From Omnitrophica bacterium RIFCSPLOWO2_01_FULL_45_10 (GTDB taxonomy: Bacteria > Omnitrophota > Gorgyraeia > 2-01-FULL-45-10), in assembly GCA_001804165.1 (NCBI GenBank), contig MHFL01000005.1, forward strand, positions 26,999 through 35,909: a DNA stretch of 8,911 bases, given 5' to 3'. Each line of letters starts with the position of its first letter. Position 1 is the first letter of the stretch. Made by a program: the position numbers and the translations under genes. Positions 1 to 6,037 of this stretch are shown here, piece by piece. The notes under the pieces were generated by a model, which saw only the letters and a program-made list of their open reading frames with translations, did not search any database and had not been told where the DNA came from.

Positions 1-766
1 CTACAAGACAGCCGCGGCCTTCCAATTTTTTGCTTTCGCGGCGCGAGCGCTCCATCATAATCCACATCTTGGCTTCTGCCAGCGGCCCCGCATTGGCGCT
101 GATACGGCCCTTATAAATTTTATTGAGCCGTAAAAGTGTCTCCATTGCCATAACCCTGTCCTTAATATCGAGTTGAATCTTATCGGCATTTTTTCGGCAT
201 AAACCCATGTAAGAGGCGGAGTTGGTCGAAAAACTTCCAAGTCCTACATCGACTAATAAAAGTTTAGCGATGGCGTCAAGATCAATGACATTCTTTTTAT
301 GTATTGTAACACGAACGGAGACCTGCACGTTTTGTTCTTTAAGATTTTCTATCCCTTCTATGGCTTTTTTAAAACTCCCTGTTCCCCTTGAGTAGTCATG
401 TGTCATTGGCATAGAGCCATCTATCGAAATCTGGACACTATTACAGCGCCTTGTGGAAGCCAGAAACACCACCATATCTTTTGTAATTAGCGCACCATTC
501 GTTAATATCTGATACCTCATTCTATTTTTAATTATACCATCTATTATCTCTTTTAAATCCTCGCGGCAAAATGGCTCACCTCCCGCGAGAACAACATTCA
601 TCACATTCAAGCGGCTCAATTCTTCAAAAAATTTAAGCCACTCTTCTTTGGGAAGATCGGCCTTTACTTCTGCCGCGCTGCCAAAATGGCTGCAATACTT
701 GCATGTGAGATTGCATCTATTTGTTATATCAATATCTATAGAGCGAGGCGAGGCCATCACGTTCAT
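1..766 (-). CDS. scmE: Radical SAM protein, ScmE-like, partner of the PqqD-like gene (3' end cut by window edge)
   Basis: The visible 255 residues form a radical SAM domain. The [4Fe-4S]-binding CxxxCxxC is at C18, C22 and C25 inside NRCNLTCKYC, followed by the SAM-contacting GGEP at residues 62-65 and a TNG segment after the next strand. The family uses a reduced cluster to cleave S-adenosylmethionine and modify a substrate, usually a peptide when a PqqD partner is present. The wording of the N-terminal half matches what I remember of ScmE, a radical SAM/SPASM protein of the SynChlorMet cassette; that subfamily name is from memory, not from a search. The SPASM domain expected at the C-terminus would lie beyond base 1. 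The start ATG (764-766) overlaps the upstream stop as ATGA, with AGGA eight bases upstream, so the two genes are probably translationally coupled. The truncation is only the window edge; no internal stop is seen. Confidence 0.88.
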   Translation of the reverse strand, partial: MNVMASPRSIDIDITNRCNLTCKYCSHFGSAAEVKADLPKEEWLKFFEELSRLNVMNVVLAGGEPFCREDLKEIIDGIIKNRMRYQILTNGALITKDMVVFLASTRRCNSVQISIDGSMPMTHDYSRGTGSFKKAIEGIENLKEQNVQVSVRVTIHKKNVIDLDAIAKLLLVDVGLGSFSTNSASYMGLCRKNADKIQLDIKDRVMAMETLLRLNKIYKGRISANAGPLAEAKMWIMMERSRRESKKLEGRGCLV

Positions 767-1041
767 ATCTCGTATCCTGCCATTCCTTTAGTGACAAGGT
801 CGTCTACAAACTTATTGGTATGCGTGTCCGCATCGTAGGGAACACCCTTACAGCACGGCCGCAGCTTTTTTACAATATCATCAACGCCGTTCTTCCCATT
901 GAGATGTTTCCAGATGAATACAGAGACCGGATTGAGGCCAAAGGCATCGCCTGTATCCGGATTAAAAAGGATTGCCCAATCGTCGAATTCCTCCCTTAAA
1001 ACTACAATAGGATTCGCTACCACTTTTTTACCTTTTTCCAT
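763..1041 (-). CDS. scmD: PqqD-family peptide chaperone, ScmD-like
   Basis: This 92-residue protein has the size and pattern of PqqD-type RiPP recognition proteins, small winged-helix proteins that bind a precursor peptide and present it to a radical SAM enzyme. It shows an N-terminal strand with NPIVVLREEFDDWAILF (residues 10-26), a DTG turn (29-31), FGLNPVSVFIWKHLNG (34-49), then a helical half ending at GYEI. This pattern is close to my memory of ScmD from the SynChlorMet cassette. A Cys pair sits at residues 63-64. The start ATG is preceded by AAGGAG with a four-base spacer. The stop overlaps the start of the radical SAM gene (ATGA), which supports a two-gene functional unit. No precursor peptide gene is visible between this gene and its neighbours; it may lie beyond base 1. 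PqqD-family assignment is firm, the Scm subfamily assignment somewhat less so. Confidence 0.88.
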   Translation of the reverse strand: MEKGKKVVANPIVVLREEFDDWAILFNPDTGDAFGLNPVSVFIWKHLNGKNGVDDIVKKLRPCCKGVPYDADTHTNKFVDDLVTKGMAGYEI

Positions 1042-1058
1042 ATCTCTCCTTTCTTAAT

Positions 1059-1742
1059 TTAATAATTCATCGCGTCCCGCGGAGTTCTTATATTTAGAAT
1101 CCTTAAAATCAGTTCCCTCGCTGGTACATAATAGCCGGAGAGCATGAATCTATATATAAACGGATACCTTGATAGTTTCGACACGAAGACTCTTTTCAAG
1201 ATATAGACATCCTCGTCCTTGAATTCTCCTCTTCGATAAGCGGTTCCCACTGCCGCTGTGTATCCACTCTCTTTTACCACCTCTTTAATAGATTCATTGA
1301 GCGCGCCAAAGGGATATGCGAAGAGAGTAACCGGCTTCCCAAGTCGCTCCTCTAAAAGCGATTTCGACATTACTATCTCGCGTTCTGCCTCAGAGTGAGA
1401 AAGTCGAGTCAAGGGCTTGTGCGATATACTATGAGCGCCTATTTCTACTAAAGAATCTTTTTGTAATTCTTTGAGTTCGCTCCAGGTTAGATAACCCGAT
1501 TCTTTTTCCAAAAGATCCGTGAAGATGAAGGCGGTAACATTATAGCGGTAGGTTTTGATAATAGGATATGCTATTTCGTAAAAGTCTCTATGGCCATCGT
1601 CGAATGTCAAAGCAACGCGGTTATCTGGAACTCTTCTGCCCGTTCTCATCGCCTCCACTGCCTCTTCAAGAGACATCACCTGATAATCATGTCTTCGAAG
1701 ATAGACCATCTGTTTTAAGAATACACCCTTATTAATACTCAA
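1059..1742 (-). CDS. Polysaccharide deacetylase (NodB/CE4) catalytic region, downstream part of a gene interrupted by TAG
   Basis: The 227-residue frame carries the NodB homology domain of carbohydrate esterase family 4, metal-dependent enzymes that remove N- or O-acetyl groups from surface polysaccharides. Motif 1 is TFDDG (residues 46-50, with the Asp pair), motif 2 is HSISH (H104 and H108, metal ligands) and motif 3 is FAYPFG (141-146). The catalytic core is thus intact. The frame opens at a TTG (1740-1742), but the same frame continues upstream past a single TAG at 1758-1760 into a membrane anchor and the PILTYHSI segment with which such proteins normally begin. The TTG is therefore unlikely to be the ancestral start. 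An AAAGG ten bases before it might allow reinitiation. The gene stops 17 bases before the PqqD-like gene, so co-transcription is likely. Whether a working protein is made is uncertain. Confidence 0.82.
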   Translation of the reverse strand: MSINKGVFLKQMVYLRRHDYQVMSLEEAVEAMRTGRRVPDNRVALTFDDGHRDFYEIAYPIIKTYRYNVTAFIFTDLLEKESGYLTWSELKELQKDSLVEIGAHSISHKPLTRLSHSEAEREIVMSKSLLEERLGKPVTLFAYPFGALNESIKEVVKESGYTAAVGTAYRRGEFKDEDVYILKRVFVSKLSRYPFIYRFMLSGYYVPARELILRILNIRTPRDAMNY

Positions 1743-1757
1743 AATATCGGCGCCTTT

Positions 1758-1904
1758 CTATTCGGCTGAAATAGAATGATAGGTAAGAATCGGCATCGCG
1801 CGGCACGGCGCGATAAATACGAAGAATATGAGCATAACAGATGCGATCGATGCGGCGAATAAAAGGACTACTCCTTTGATAAAAAACTTTGTTTTAGAAT
1901 TCAT
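1758..1904 (-). pseudogene. 5' part of the deacetylase gene: membrane anchor and N-terminal motif, ending in an in-frame TAG
   Basis: From ATG 1902-1904 the frame encodes 48 residues and then TAG. It begins with a basic tip (KTKFFIK), continues with a strongly hydrophobic stretch at about residues 11-32 that would act as a signal anchor, and ends with PILTYHSISAE. PI-L-YHSI is the conserved opening of many secreted polysaccharide deacetylases. Reading through the stop gives KGADILSINKGVF, which joins smoothly to the catalytic region with no frame change. One 281-residue protein broken by one nonsense codon therefore explains both pieces. AGGG lies four bases before this ATG; an in-frame ATG at 1917-1919 has no such signal. 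A stand-alone small membrane protein is the weaker alternative. Confidence 0.75.
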
Positions 1905-1929
1905 AATTCCCTGACTCATTATATAATAA

Positions 1930-2001
1930 TAAGTTGCTTGAGAAACGTCCCCATCATTAATAAGTTGCTAAGAAACGTCCCCATCATTAACCCATCATTA
2001 A
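1930..2001 (+). repeat. Tandem direct repeat, about 30-base unit, two full copies and a partial third
   Basis: Copy 1 is 1930-1960 (31 bases) and copy 2 is 1961-1990 (30 bases). Both run from TAAGTTGCT through AGAAACGTCCCC to CATCATTAA and differ only by one indel and one substitution in the middle. Bases 1991-2001 repeat the last 11 bases (CCCATCATTAA). The repeat occupies most of the 105-base spacer between the dehydratase gene and the broken deacetylase gene. No clear dyad symmetry is seen within a unit, so it does not look like a terminator. Its role is unknown. Confidence 0.88.
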
Positions 2002-2002
2002 A

Positions 2003-2018
2003 CATCGTTTCATCGTTT
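2003..2018 (+). repeat. Perfect 8-base tandem duplication across the dehydratase stop codon
   Basis: CATCGTTT occurs at 2003-2010 and again at 2011-2018. The TGA stop of the GDP-mannose dehydratase (2010-2012, minus strand) spans the junction between the two copies. It adjoins the 30-base tandem repeat, so the whole spacer looks shaped by slippage or local duplication. Confidence 0.7.
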
Positions 2019-2990
2019 CTTAATTCTTTCGATGTCGGATTCCAACATCATCCTTACCAATTCCTCGAATCGGACAGACGGCGACCAGCCCAATTTCTTC
2101 TTTGCCTTGGCAAAATCGCCCTTTAACTCAAATACCTCCGCAGGCCGGTAGAGATTTTTTTCGATCACAACATGATTCTCCCAATTGAGCCCCGCGAATT
2201 TAAAGGCCATCTCCACGAATTCCCTTACGGAATGGCTCTCGCCCGTCGCGATTACATAATCGTCAGGCGTGTCCTGTTGAAGCATGAGCCACATTGCCTT
2301 AACATAGTCAGCCGCATATCCCCAGTCCCTCTTGGCATCCAAGTTGCCTAATGAGAGTTTATCCGCGAGTCCTTTCTTTATCTTGGCAACAGTGCTCGTG
2401 ATCTTCCGTGAGACGAATTCGAAGCCCCGGCGCGGAGATTCGTGATTAAATAGGATGCCGCTTGAAAAATGCAACCCATATGCCTCGCGATAATTGCGGG
2501 TTAAGGAATAGCCCACTACCTTAGAAATGCCATATGGCGAGCGTGGATGGAATGGGGTGTCTTCATTCTGAGGCGTCTCTTTCACGAGGCCGAACATTTC
2601 GCTCGACGCTGCAAAATAGAATCTCGCTTTTGGCGCCCTCTGCCTCAAGGCCGATAGTATGTAACTTGTGCCGTTTATGTTCGTGTCTATGGTGGAAAAC
2701 TCGTCTTCGAAAGAATAACTTACAAAACTTTGCGCCGCGAGATGGTAGCATTCATCGGGCTTCACTCTTTCAATGATATTGAATATGCTCGCGTAACTGT
2801 CTAAAGTGCCCGCGTGCAAAATCAATTTATCCTGAATATGCCTTATTCGCCGCAGCCTGTGCTCCGGGTCCTCGATGGCTACGCGCCTTATAATACCGTG
2901 CACTTCGTAACCCTTGGAAAGCAAAAACTCAGCAAGGTATGAGCCGTCCTGTCCGGTGATTCCAGTGATAAGCGCCTTTCTTTTTGTCAT
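2010..2990 (-). CDS. gmd: GDP-mannose 4,6-dehydratase
   Basis: This short-chain dehydrogenase/reductase-type enzyme converts GDP-D-mannose to GDP-4-keto-6-deoxy-D-mannose, the branch point to GDP-fucose, GDP-rhamnose and GDP-perosamine, in the cytoplasm. From the chosen ATG the protein has 326 residues, within the family range. The nucleotide-binding TGITGQDG is at 9-16. The catalytic SSEMFG is at about 129-134, and the YxxxK pair is Y153 and K157 in SPYGISK. The family-typical GILFNHESPRRGFEFVSRKI follows, then the KRDWGYAADYV segment. An in-frame TTG lies six bases further upstream, but the AAGGAG at 2999-3004 sits eight bases from the ATG and only two from the TTG, so the ATG is preferred. 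The gene begins two bases before the end of the WbqC-like gene's spacer, as the last member of the right-hand operon. No fucose synthase or reductase gene follows here. Confidence 0.93.
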   Translation of the reverse strand: MTKRKALITGITGQDGSYLAEFLLSKGYEVHGIIRRVAIEDPEHRLRRIRHIQDKLILHAGTLDSYASIFNIIERVKPDECYHLAAQSFVSYSFEDEFSTIDTNINGTSYILSALRQRAPKARFYFAASSEMFGLVKETPQNEDTPFHPRSPYGISKVVGYSLTRNYREAYGLHFSSGILFNHESPRRGFEFVSRKITSTVAKIKKGLADKLSLGNLDAKRDWGYAADYVKAMWLMLQQDTPDDYVIATGESHSVREFVEMAFKFAGLNWENHVVIEKNLYRPAEVFELKGDFAKAKKKLGWSPSVRFEELVRMMLESDIERIKKR

Positions 2991-2992
2991 CG

Positions 2993-3712
2993 TCAAAACT
3001 CCTTTTTTATCAACTTACCCGATGATTCCTTTTTAGAAATTAATATTTTTAAAGACTCCGCGCCTTTGTTGAAGAGAAGGTCAACTATCGACATAAACGG
3101 GATAAAAGGCTCATGCAGTTGTTCGTACTCCGGATGCCTGAAATCCTGATATTCTAACTTTATCCCGCCCGCTTCGAAAAGCCCTTCATCGAGATAAACC
3201 CTACCGCCAATGCCTGAAAGGTAAGTATCCGCTCCTAATACCTTGCAGATATCATGGATGCGCTCCGTTTTCCTCGTTTTTACTTTAAGCCGCGATTCAA
3301 AATAGACGGGCTTTTCTATTCCTAAAAAACGATTCATCGACTCTATTATATATATGTTTAATTCTATCAATCTTTCCCAATTTCTGCTATATAAATTTTC
3401 GAAAAAACCGCTATATCTTTCAAAGAACGGAGCACGAGAATAATTCACGCATACCGCCCTCCAATGCCTTTTTCGCCATTCTTGAGAATTATCTATTATT
3501 ACATCCGATATCTTGGGGTATGCCTCCCCATTCTTCAAAATAGGCACCGTAAGCCACATCCATCCATCCTTAGTCCTAATGCGGTTTCGGTTTTGATATT
3601 CTCTTGCCTTATACTGGACATTGTCCAGAAAAACAAATGCGTCGCTATTTAATATTTTATTGAAATATCCGAGCCATGGTAAATATTGCGGCTGGTGTAC
3701 GGAAACTATCAT
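2993..3712 (-). CDS. WbqC-like family protein
   Basis: The 239-residue protein shows the hallmarks of the WbqC-like family found in many O-antigen and capsule clusters. It opens with VSVHQPQYLPWLGYFNKI (3-20), then FLDNVQY (33-39) and QNRNRI (44-49 region), a WLTVPI strand, GADTYLSGIGGRVYLDE in the second half, and the PFIPFMSIVDLLFNKG block near the C-terminus. There is no signal peptide or membrane segment, so it should be cytoplasmic. The reaction of the family is not firmly known to me; its founding member comes from an O-antigen cluster that makes an N-acylated amino sugar, which fits the aminotransferase upstream. ATG 3710-3712 overlaps the glycosyltransferase stop as ATGA, and GAGG lies upstream of it. 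Family assignment is firm, biochemical role is open. Confidence 0.9.
   Translation of the reverse strand: MIVSVHQPQYLPWLGYFNKILNSDAFVFLDNVQYKAREYQNRNRIRTKDGWMWLTVPILKNGEAYPKISDVIIDNSQEWRKRHWRAVCVNYSRAPFFERYSGFFENLYSRNWERLIELNIYIIESMNRFLGIEKPVYFESRLKVKTRKTERIHDICKVLGADTYLSGIGGRVYLDEGLFEAGGIKLEYQDFRHPEYEQLHEPFIPFMSIVDLLFNKGAESLKILISKKESSGKLIKKEF
2999..3004 (-). promoter_or_regulatory. Ribosome binding site that decides the gmd start
   Basis: AAGGAG on the minus strand lies eight bases from ATG 2988-2990 but only two bases from the in-frame TTG at 2994-2996. It is inside the last codons of the WbqC-like gene. This favours the ATG start. Confidence 0.7.
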
Positions 3713-4866
3713 ATGCGGCTTACCTCTTTATAGACAGAATTTATCTCTTTTAACATCATTTCAACGGAAAACTTTTCATCAACCCATTTTCTGGCACTTT
3801 TAGACATGCTTGACATTTTTCCCTCATCCTCAAGGAGCCCGCAAATCGCGTCGGCTAACTCCTCTGTATCTCGCGAAGGTACGAGTATGCCGGTGACGTC
3901 CTCCTTCACCACTTCCGCGATGCCTCCCACCTTCGTCGCCACAACGGGTATACCCAGTCCTTGAGCCTCCAATAGCACCCTTCCGACCGCCTCATTGAGC
4001 GACGGCTGGACAAGGATGTCAAGAAAAGAGATGATTTCTAATGCGTCGTCCCGCCATCCCGTGAATATCACTGTATCGCCAAGGCCTAATTCCTTGACCC
4101 TGTTCTCCAGTTTGCGTCGCAGACTCCCCTCGCCGGCAACGAGAAACCTCACGCCTTCGGTTCTTCTCGCGACCATCTCGGCCGCTTCTATAAAATATTC
4201 CGGACCTTTGACCTCCTCCAACCGCGAGACCATCCCGACTATCCTCTCGTCAAGACGGAAGCCGAGTTCTTCCTTCTTCCTAAGCGCTTCTACCCTGTCT
4301 ATACCCTTAAATTGCAGGTTCATTCCTGACGGGACGACCCTGATCCTCTTATCTTCGGCTATCCCGAACTTGAGCAAATCCTCCTTTTCTAAATCGCTCA
4401 ATGCCACAAAACCGTCTGTGAAGCGCGCTAAAAATCTCTCCAATCTCTTAACCAGCATGCTTATGAAAGGACTAAAATATCCGTAGAAATTGTGGCCGTG
4501 AGGCATATGAACTATTCTTCGGCATCCTGCCAGATAGGCGGCAACTCTTCCCAGCGCGCCTGCCTTGGCCGTATGCGTATGCACTATATCGAACTTCTCT
4601 TTCAGTAAAATGAGATATAACTTCATTAGCGAGAGACTGTCGAGAAAGAGATTGGCCTCTCTTCTTAACCATGGAATTACGATGATATCGTTTTTGAACT
4701 CCTCTAAAAAATTTTTTGTCCCGGCGCTAAAATTCTTCGTGGGGCCTGTTATGAGTTTTACATCATACCCGTCCTGTTTTAAGGACGCGCAGATTATCCT
4801 GATTATATCAGGCGAACCGGCCCAATCCATGCGCGTCACGATCTGGGCGACCCTTACCTTTTTCAT
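3709..4866 (-). CDS. Glycosyltransferase family 4 (GT-B fold)
   Basis: This 385-residue protein is a retaining GT-B glycosyltransferase of family GT4, which transfers a sugar from a nucleotide donor to a lipid-linked glycan at the cytoplasmic face. The N-terminal acceptor domain has DIVHTHTAKAG (93-103) and MPHGHNFYGYF (121-131). The C-terminal donor domain starts after PSGMN (179-183) and has the phosphate-contacting R215 and K220 in VSRLEEVKG. The E(x7)E pair is E292 and E300 in NEAVGRVLLE, and GGIAEVV follows. The usual Gly after the first Glu is replaced (NEAVGR rather than EGFGR), a common variation. Donor and acceptor cannot be read from sequence. The ATG at 4864-4866 follows the radical SAM gene after 16 bases, and the stop overlaps the WbqC-like gene. 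Confidence 0.93.
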   Translation of the reverse strand: MKKVRVAQIVTRMDWAGSPDIIRIICASLKQDGYDVKLITGPTKNFSAGTKNFLEEFKNDIIVIPWLRREANLFLDSLSLMKLYLILLKEKFDIVHTHTAKAGALGRVAAYLAGCRRIVHMPHGHNFYGYFSPFISMLVKRLERFLARFTDGFVALSDLEKEDLLKFGIAEDKRIRVVPSGMNLQFKGIDRVEALRKKEELGFRLDERIVGMVSRLEEVKGPEYFIEAAEMVARRTEGVRFLVAGEGSLRRKLENRVKELGLGDTVIFTGWRDDALEIISFLDILVQPSLNEAVGRVLLEAQGLGIPVVATKVGGIAEVVKEDVTGILVPSRDTEELADAICGLLEDEGKMSSMSKSARKWVDEKFSVEMMLKEINSVYKEVSRI

Positions 4867-4882
4867 AAATGGCTCTTATAAT

Positions 4883-6037
4883 TCAATACCTGAATAGTTC
4901 TGTGCATCTGGCGCATGCCGGAAACATCCTGTTTTCTTTGAGAAGCCCTCTGAACTTGCGCGCCTTGTCGCCATTCCATAAATCTCTGAATCGATCTTTC
5001 TTGATATTGCCATAAGAATAATTTGAATTCAAACACGGCCTGACGTCTCCTTGCGGCAGCACATATGCCGCCATCCAGGGGCTTATGCACCTACCTTTGT
5101 ATTCTGAAAGTGTATTAGAGGGGTCCGCGTAATATTCCCTCAATCCCTTCAAGGAAAGATCGGGGAAGAAACTGACGTTGAACACATACCGGCGAGAGAG
5201 AATCTTTTTCATCTCCTCATATAAAATCTTAGGCTGGATCTCGGGCTTAAAATTAAACCCTTCCCAGTCCATGGACGCGCAATCCAATACAGAATCAAAT
5301 CTTTTCTGCTCGTGAAGTAGATGGTTATTAACGAATATCAGGTTATGAAAGGTCAGAGAGTCCGCGCCGACCTCTTCGGCCGCGTCTATCAACTGCTCCA
5401 AATACCTTAAATTATATTTCGTGATTGTGCACTGCAAATTTACAAGCGGTTTTTTAAGAGCCCTCCTTTTTTTCATCTGCCTCACTTGCTTTAGCCCTTT
5501 TGTGACTTTTTCAAATAGGCCAGGACGACCCCTTATCTCGTCATGCACATTCTTACCGCCGTCCAACGAGACATTTAACGCGTCGATCCTGGAATCCACC
5601 AGCGCGCCGGCAAGTTCATCAAGCAAAAAACCGTTCGTTATCATGATGCAGTGCATAAATTTTGCCTTGACGTATCTTATCAAATCCAGACAACCGGAAT
5701 GAAGAAGCGGTTCGCCGCCAAAAAGGGTTATATTGGGCCTAAAGGACCCGATGTCGTCTATTACCGATTTCAATTCTTTTAAAGACAACTCTTCGCGCAC
5801 CTCCCTCGCCGATTTTTTCCTGGTAATACCTCCCTCTCCCCACTGGCCGCACATCTTACATGTTAGATTACAGCGATGGGTCAGAAATAAAGTTATCGAC
5901 TCTGGCAAAGCCGCCGCGCTTTTAGAAAAAAGATAATTAACATACGACTCGAACCGTTTTCTAAGGACCCTGAAACCATACGCGGGTTCTTTCAGGCCCT
6001 TATGCGCTAATGTATTTAAATTTCGCGATTGGATCAT
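4883..6037 (-). CDS. Radical SAM/SPASM domain protein in the polysaccharide operon
   Basis: The 384-residue protein has a complete radical SAM domain: CxxxCxxC at C56, C60 and C63 (HRCNLTCKMC), GGEP at 107-110, and MITNG at 132-136. It also carries a C-terminal SPASM-like region with four Cys (C317, C335, C375, C378) arranged as in proteins holding one auxiliary iron-sulphur cluster. DVRPCLN and YGNIKKDRFRDLWN are typical of that domain. The family modifies peptides or small molecules including sugars and cyclitols; the substrate here is unknown. About 45 residues precede the core and include Arg/Lys-rich positions but no clear membrane segment. ATG 6035-6037 overlaps the aminotransferase stop (ATGA) with no strong ribosome site, suggesting coupled translation. 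No PqqD gene is adjacent, unlike the other radical SAM gene in this window, so a sugar-linked or envelope role is possible. Confidence 0.92.
   Translation of the reverse strand: MIQSRNLNTLAHKGLKEPAYGFRVLRKRFESYVNYLFSKSAAALPESITLFLTHRCNLTCKMCGQWGEGGITRKKSAREVREELSLKELKSVIDDIGSFRPNITLFGGEPLLHSGCLDLIRYVKAKFMHCIMITNGFLLDELAGALVDSRIDALNVSLDGGKNVHDEIRGRPGLFEKVTKGLKQVRQMKKRRALKKPLVNLQCTITKYNLRYLEQLIDAAEEVGADSLTFHNLIFVNNHLLHEQKRFDSVLDCASMDWEGFNFKPEIQPKILYEEMKKILSRRYVFNVSFFPDLSLKGLREYYADPSNTLSEYKGRCISPWMAAYVLPQGDVRPCLNSNYSYGNIKKDRFRDLWNGDKARKFRGLLKENRMFPACARCTELFRY

Noticed and set aside
55..240. Minus-strand 61-codon frame as a candidate small peptide gene
   Set aside because: It is an out-of-frame reading of the radical SAM gene on the same strand and shows no precursor-like leader.
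1758..1760. TAG as a pyrrolysine codon
   Set aside because: TAG also ends the GT9 gene at 7891-7893, the position is not a catalytic site in deacetylases, and no pyrrolysine genes are visible. A plain nonsense mutation or error is simpler.
1918..1923. TATAAT on the minus strand as a promoter -10 box for the deacetylase transcript
   Set aside because: No acceptable -35 box is found 16-18 bases upstream, and the implied transcript start would fall inside the ribosome binding region just before ATG 1902-1904. AT-rich spacer sequence gives such matches by chance.
1930..2001. Short CRISPR array
   Set aside because: The units are directly abutting with no unique spacers, and there are no cas genes.
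3995..4486. 163-codon open frame on the plus strand
   Set aside because: It lies fully antisense to the GT4 gene, is rich in Ser, Pro and Leu as expected from a shadow frame, and shows no recognisable motif.
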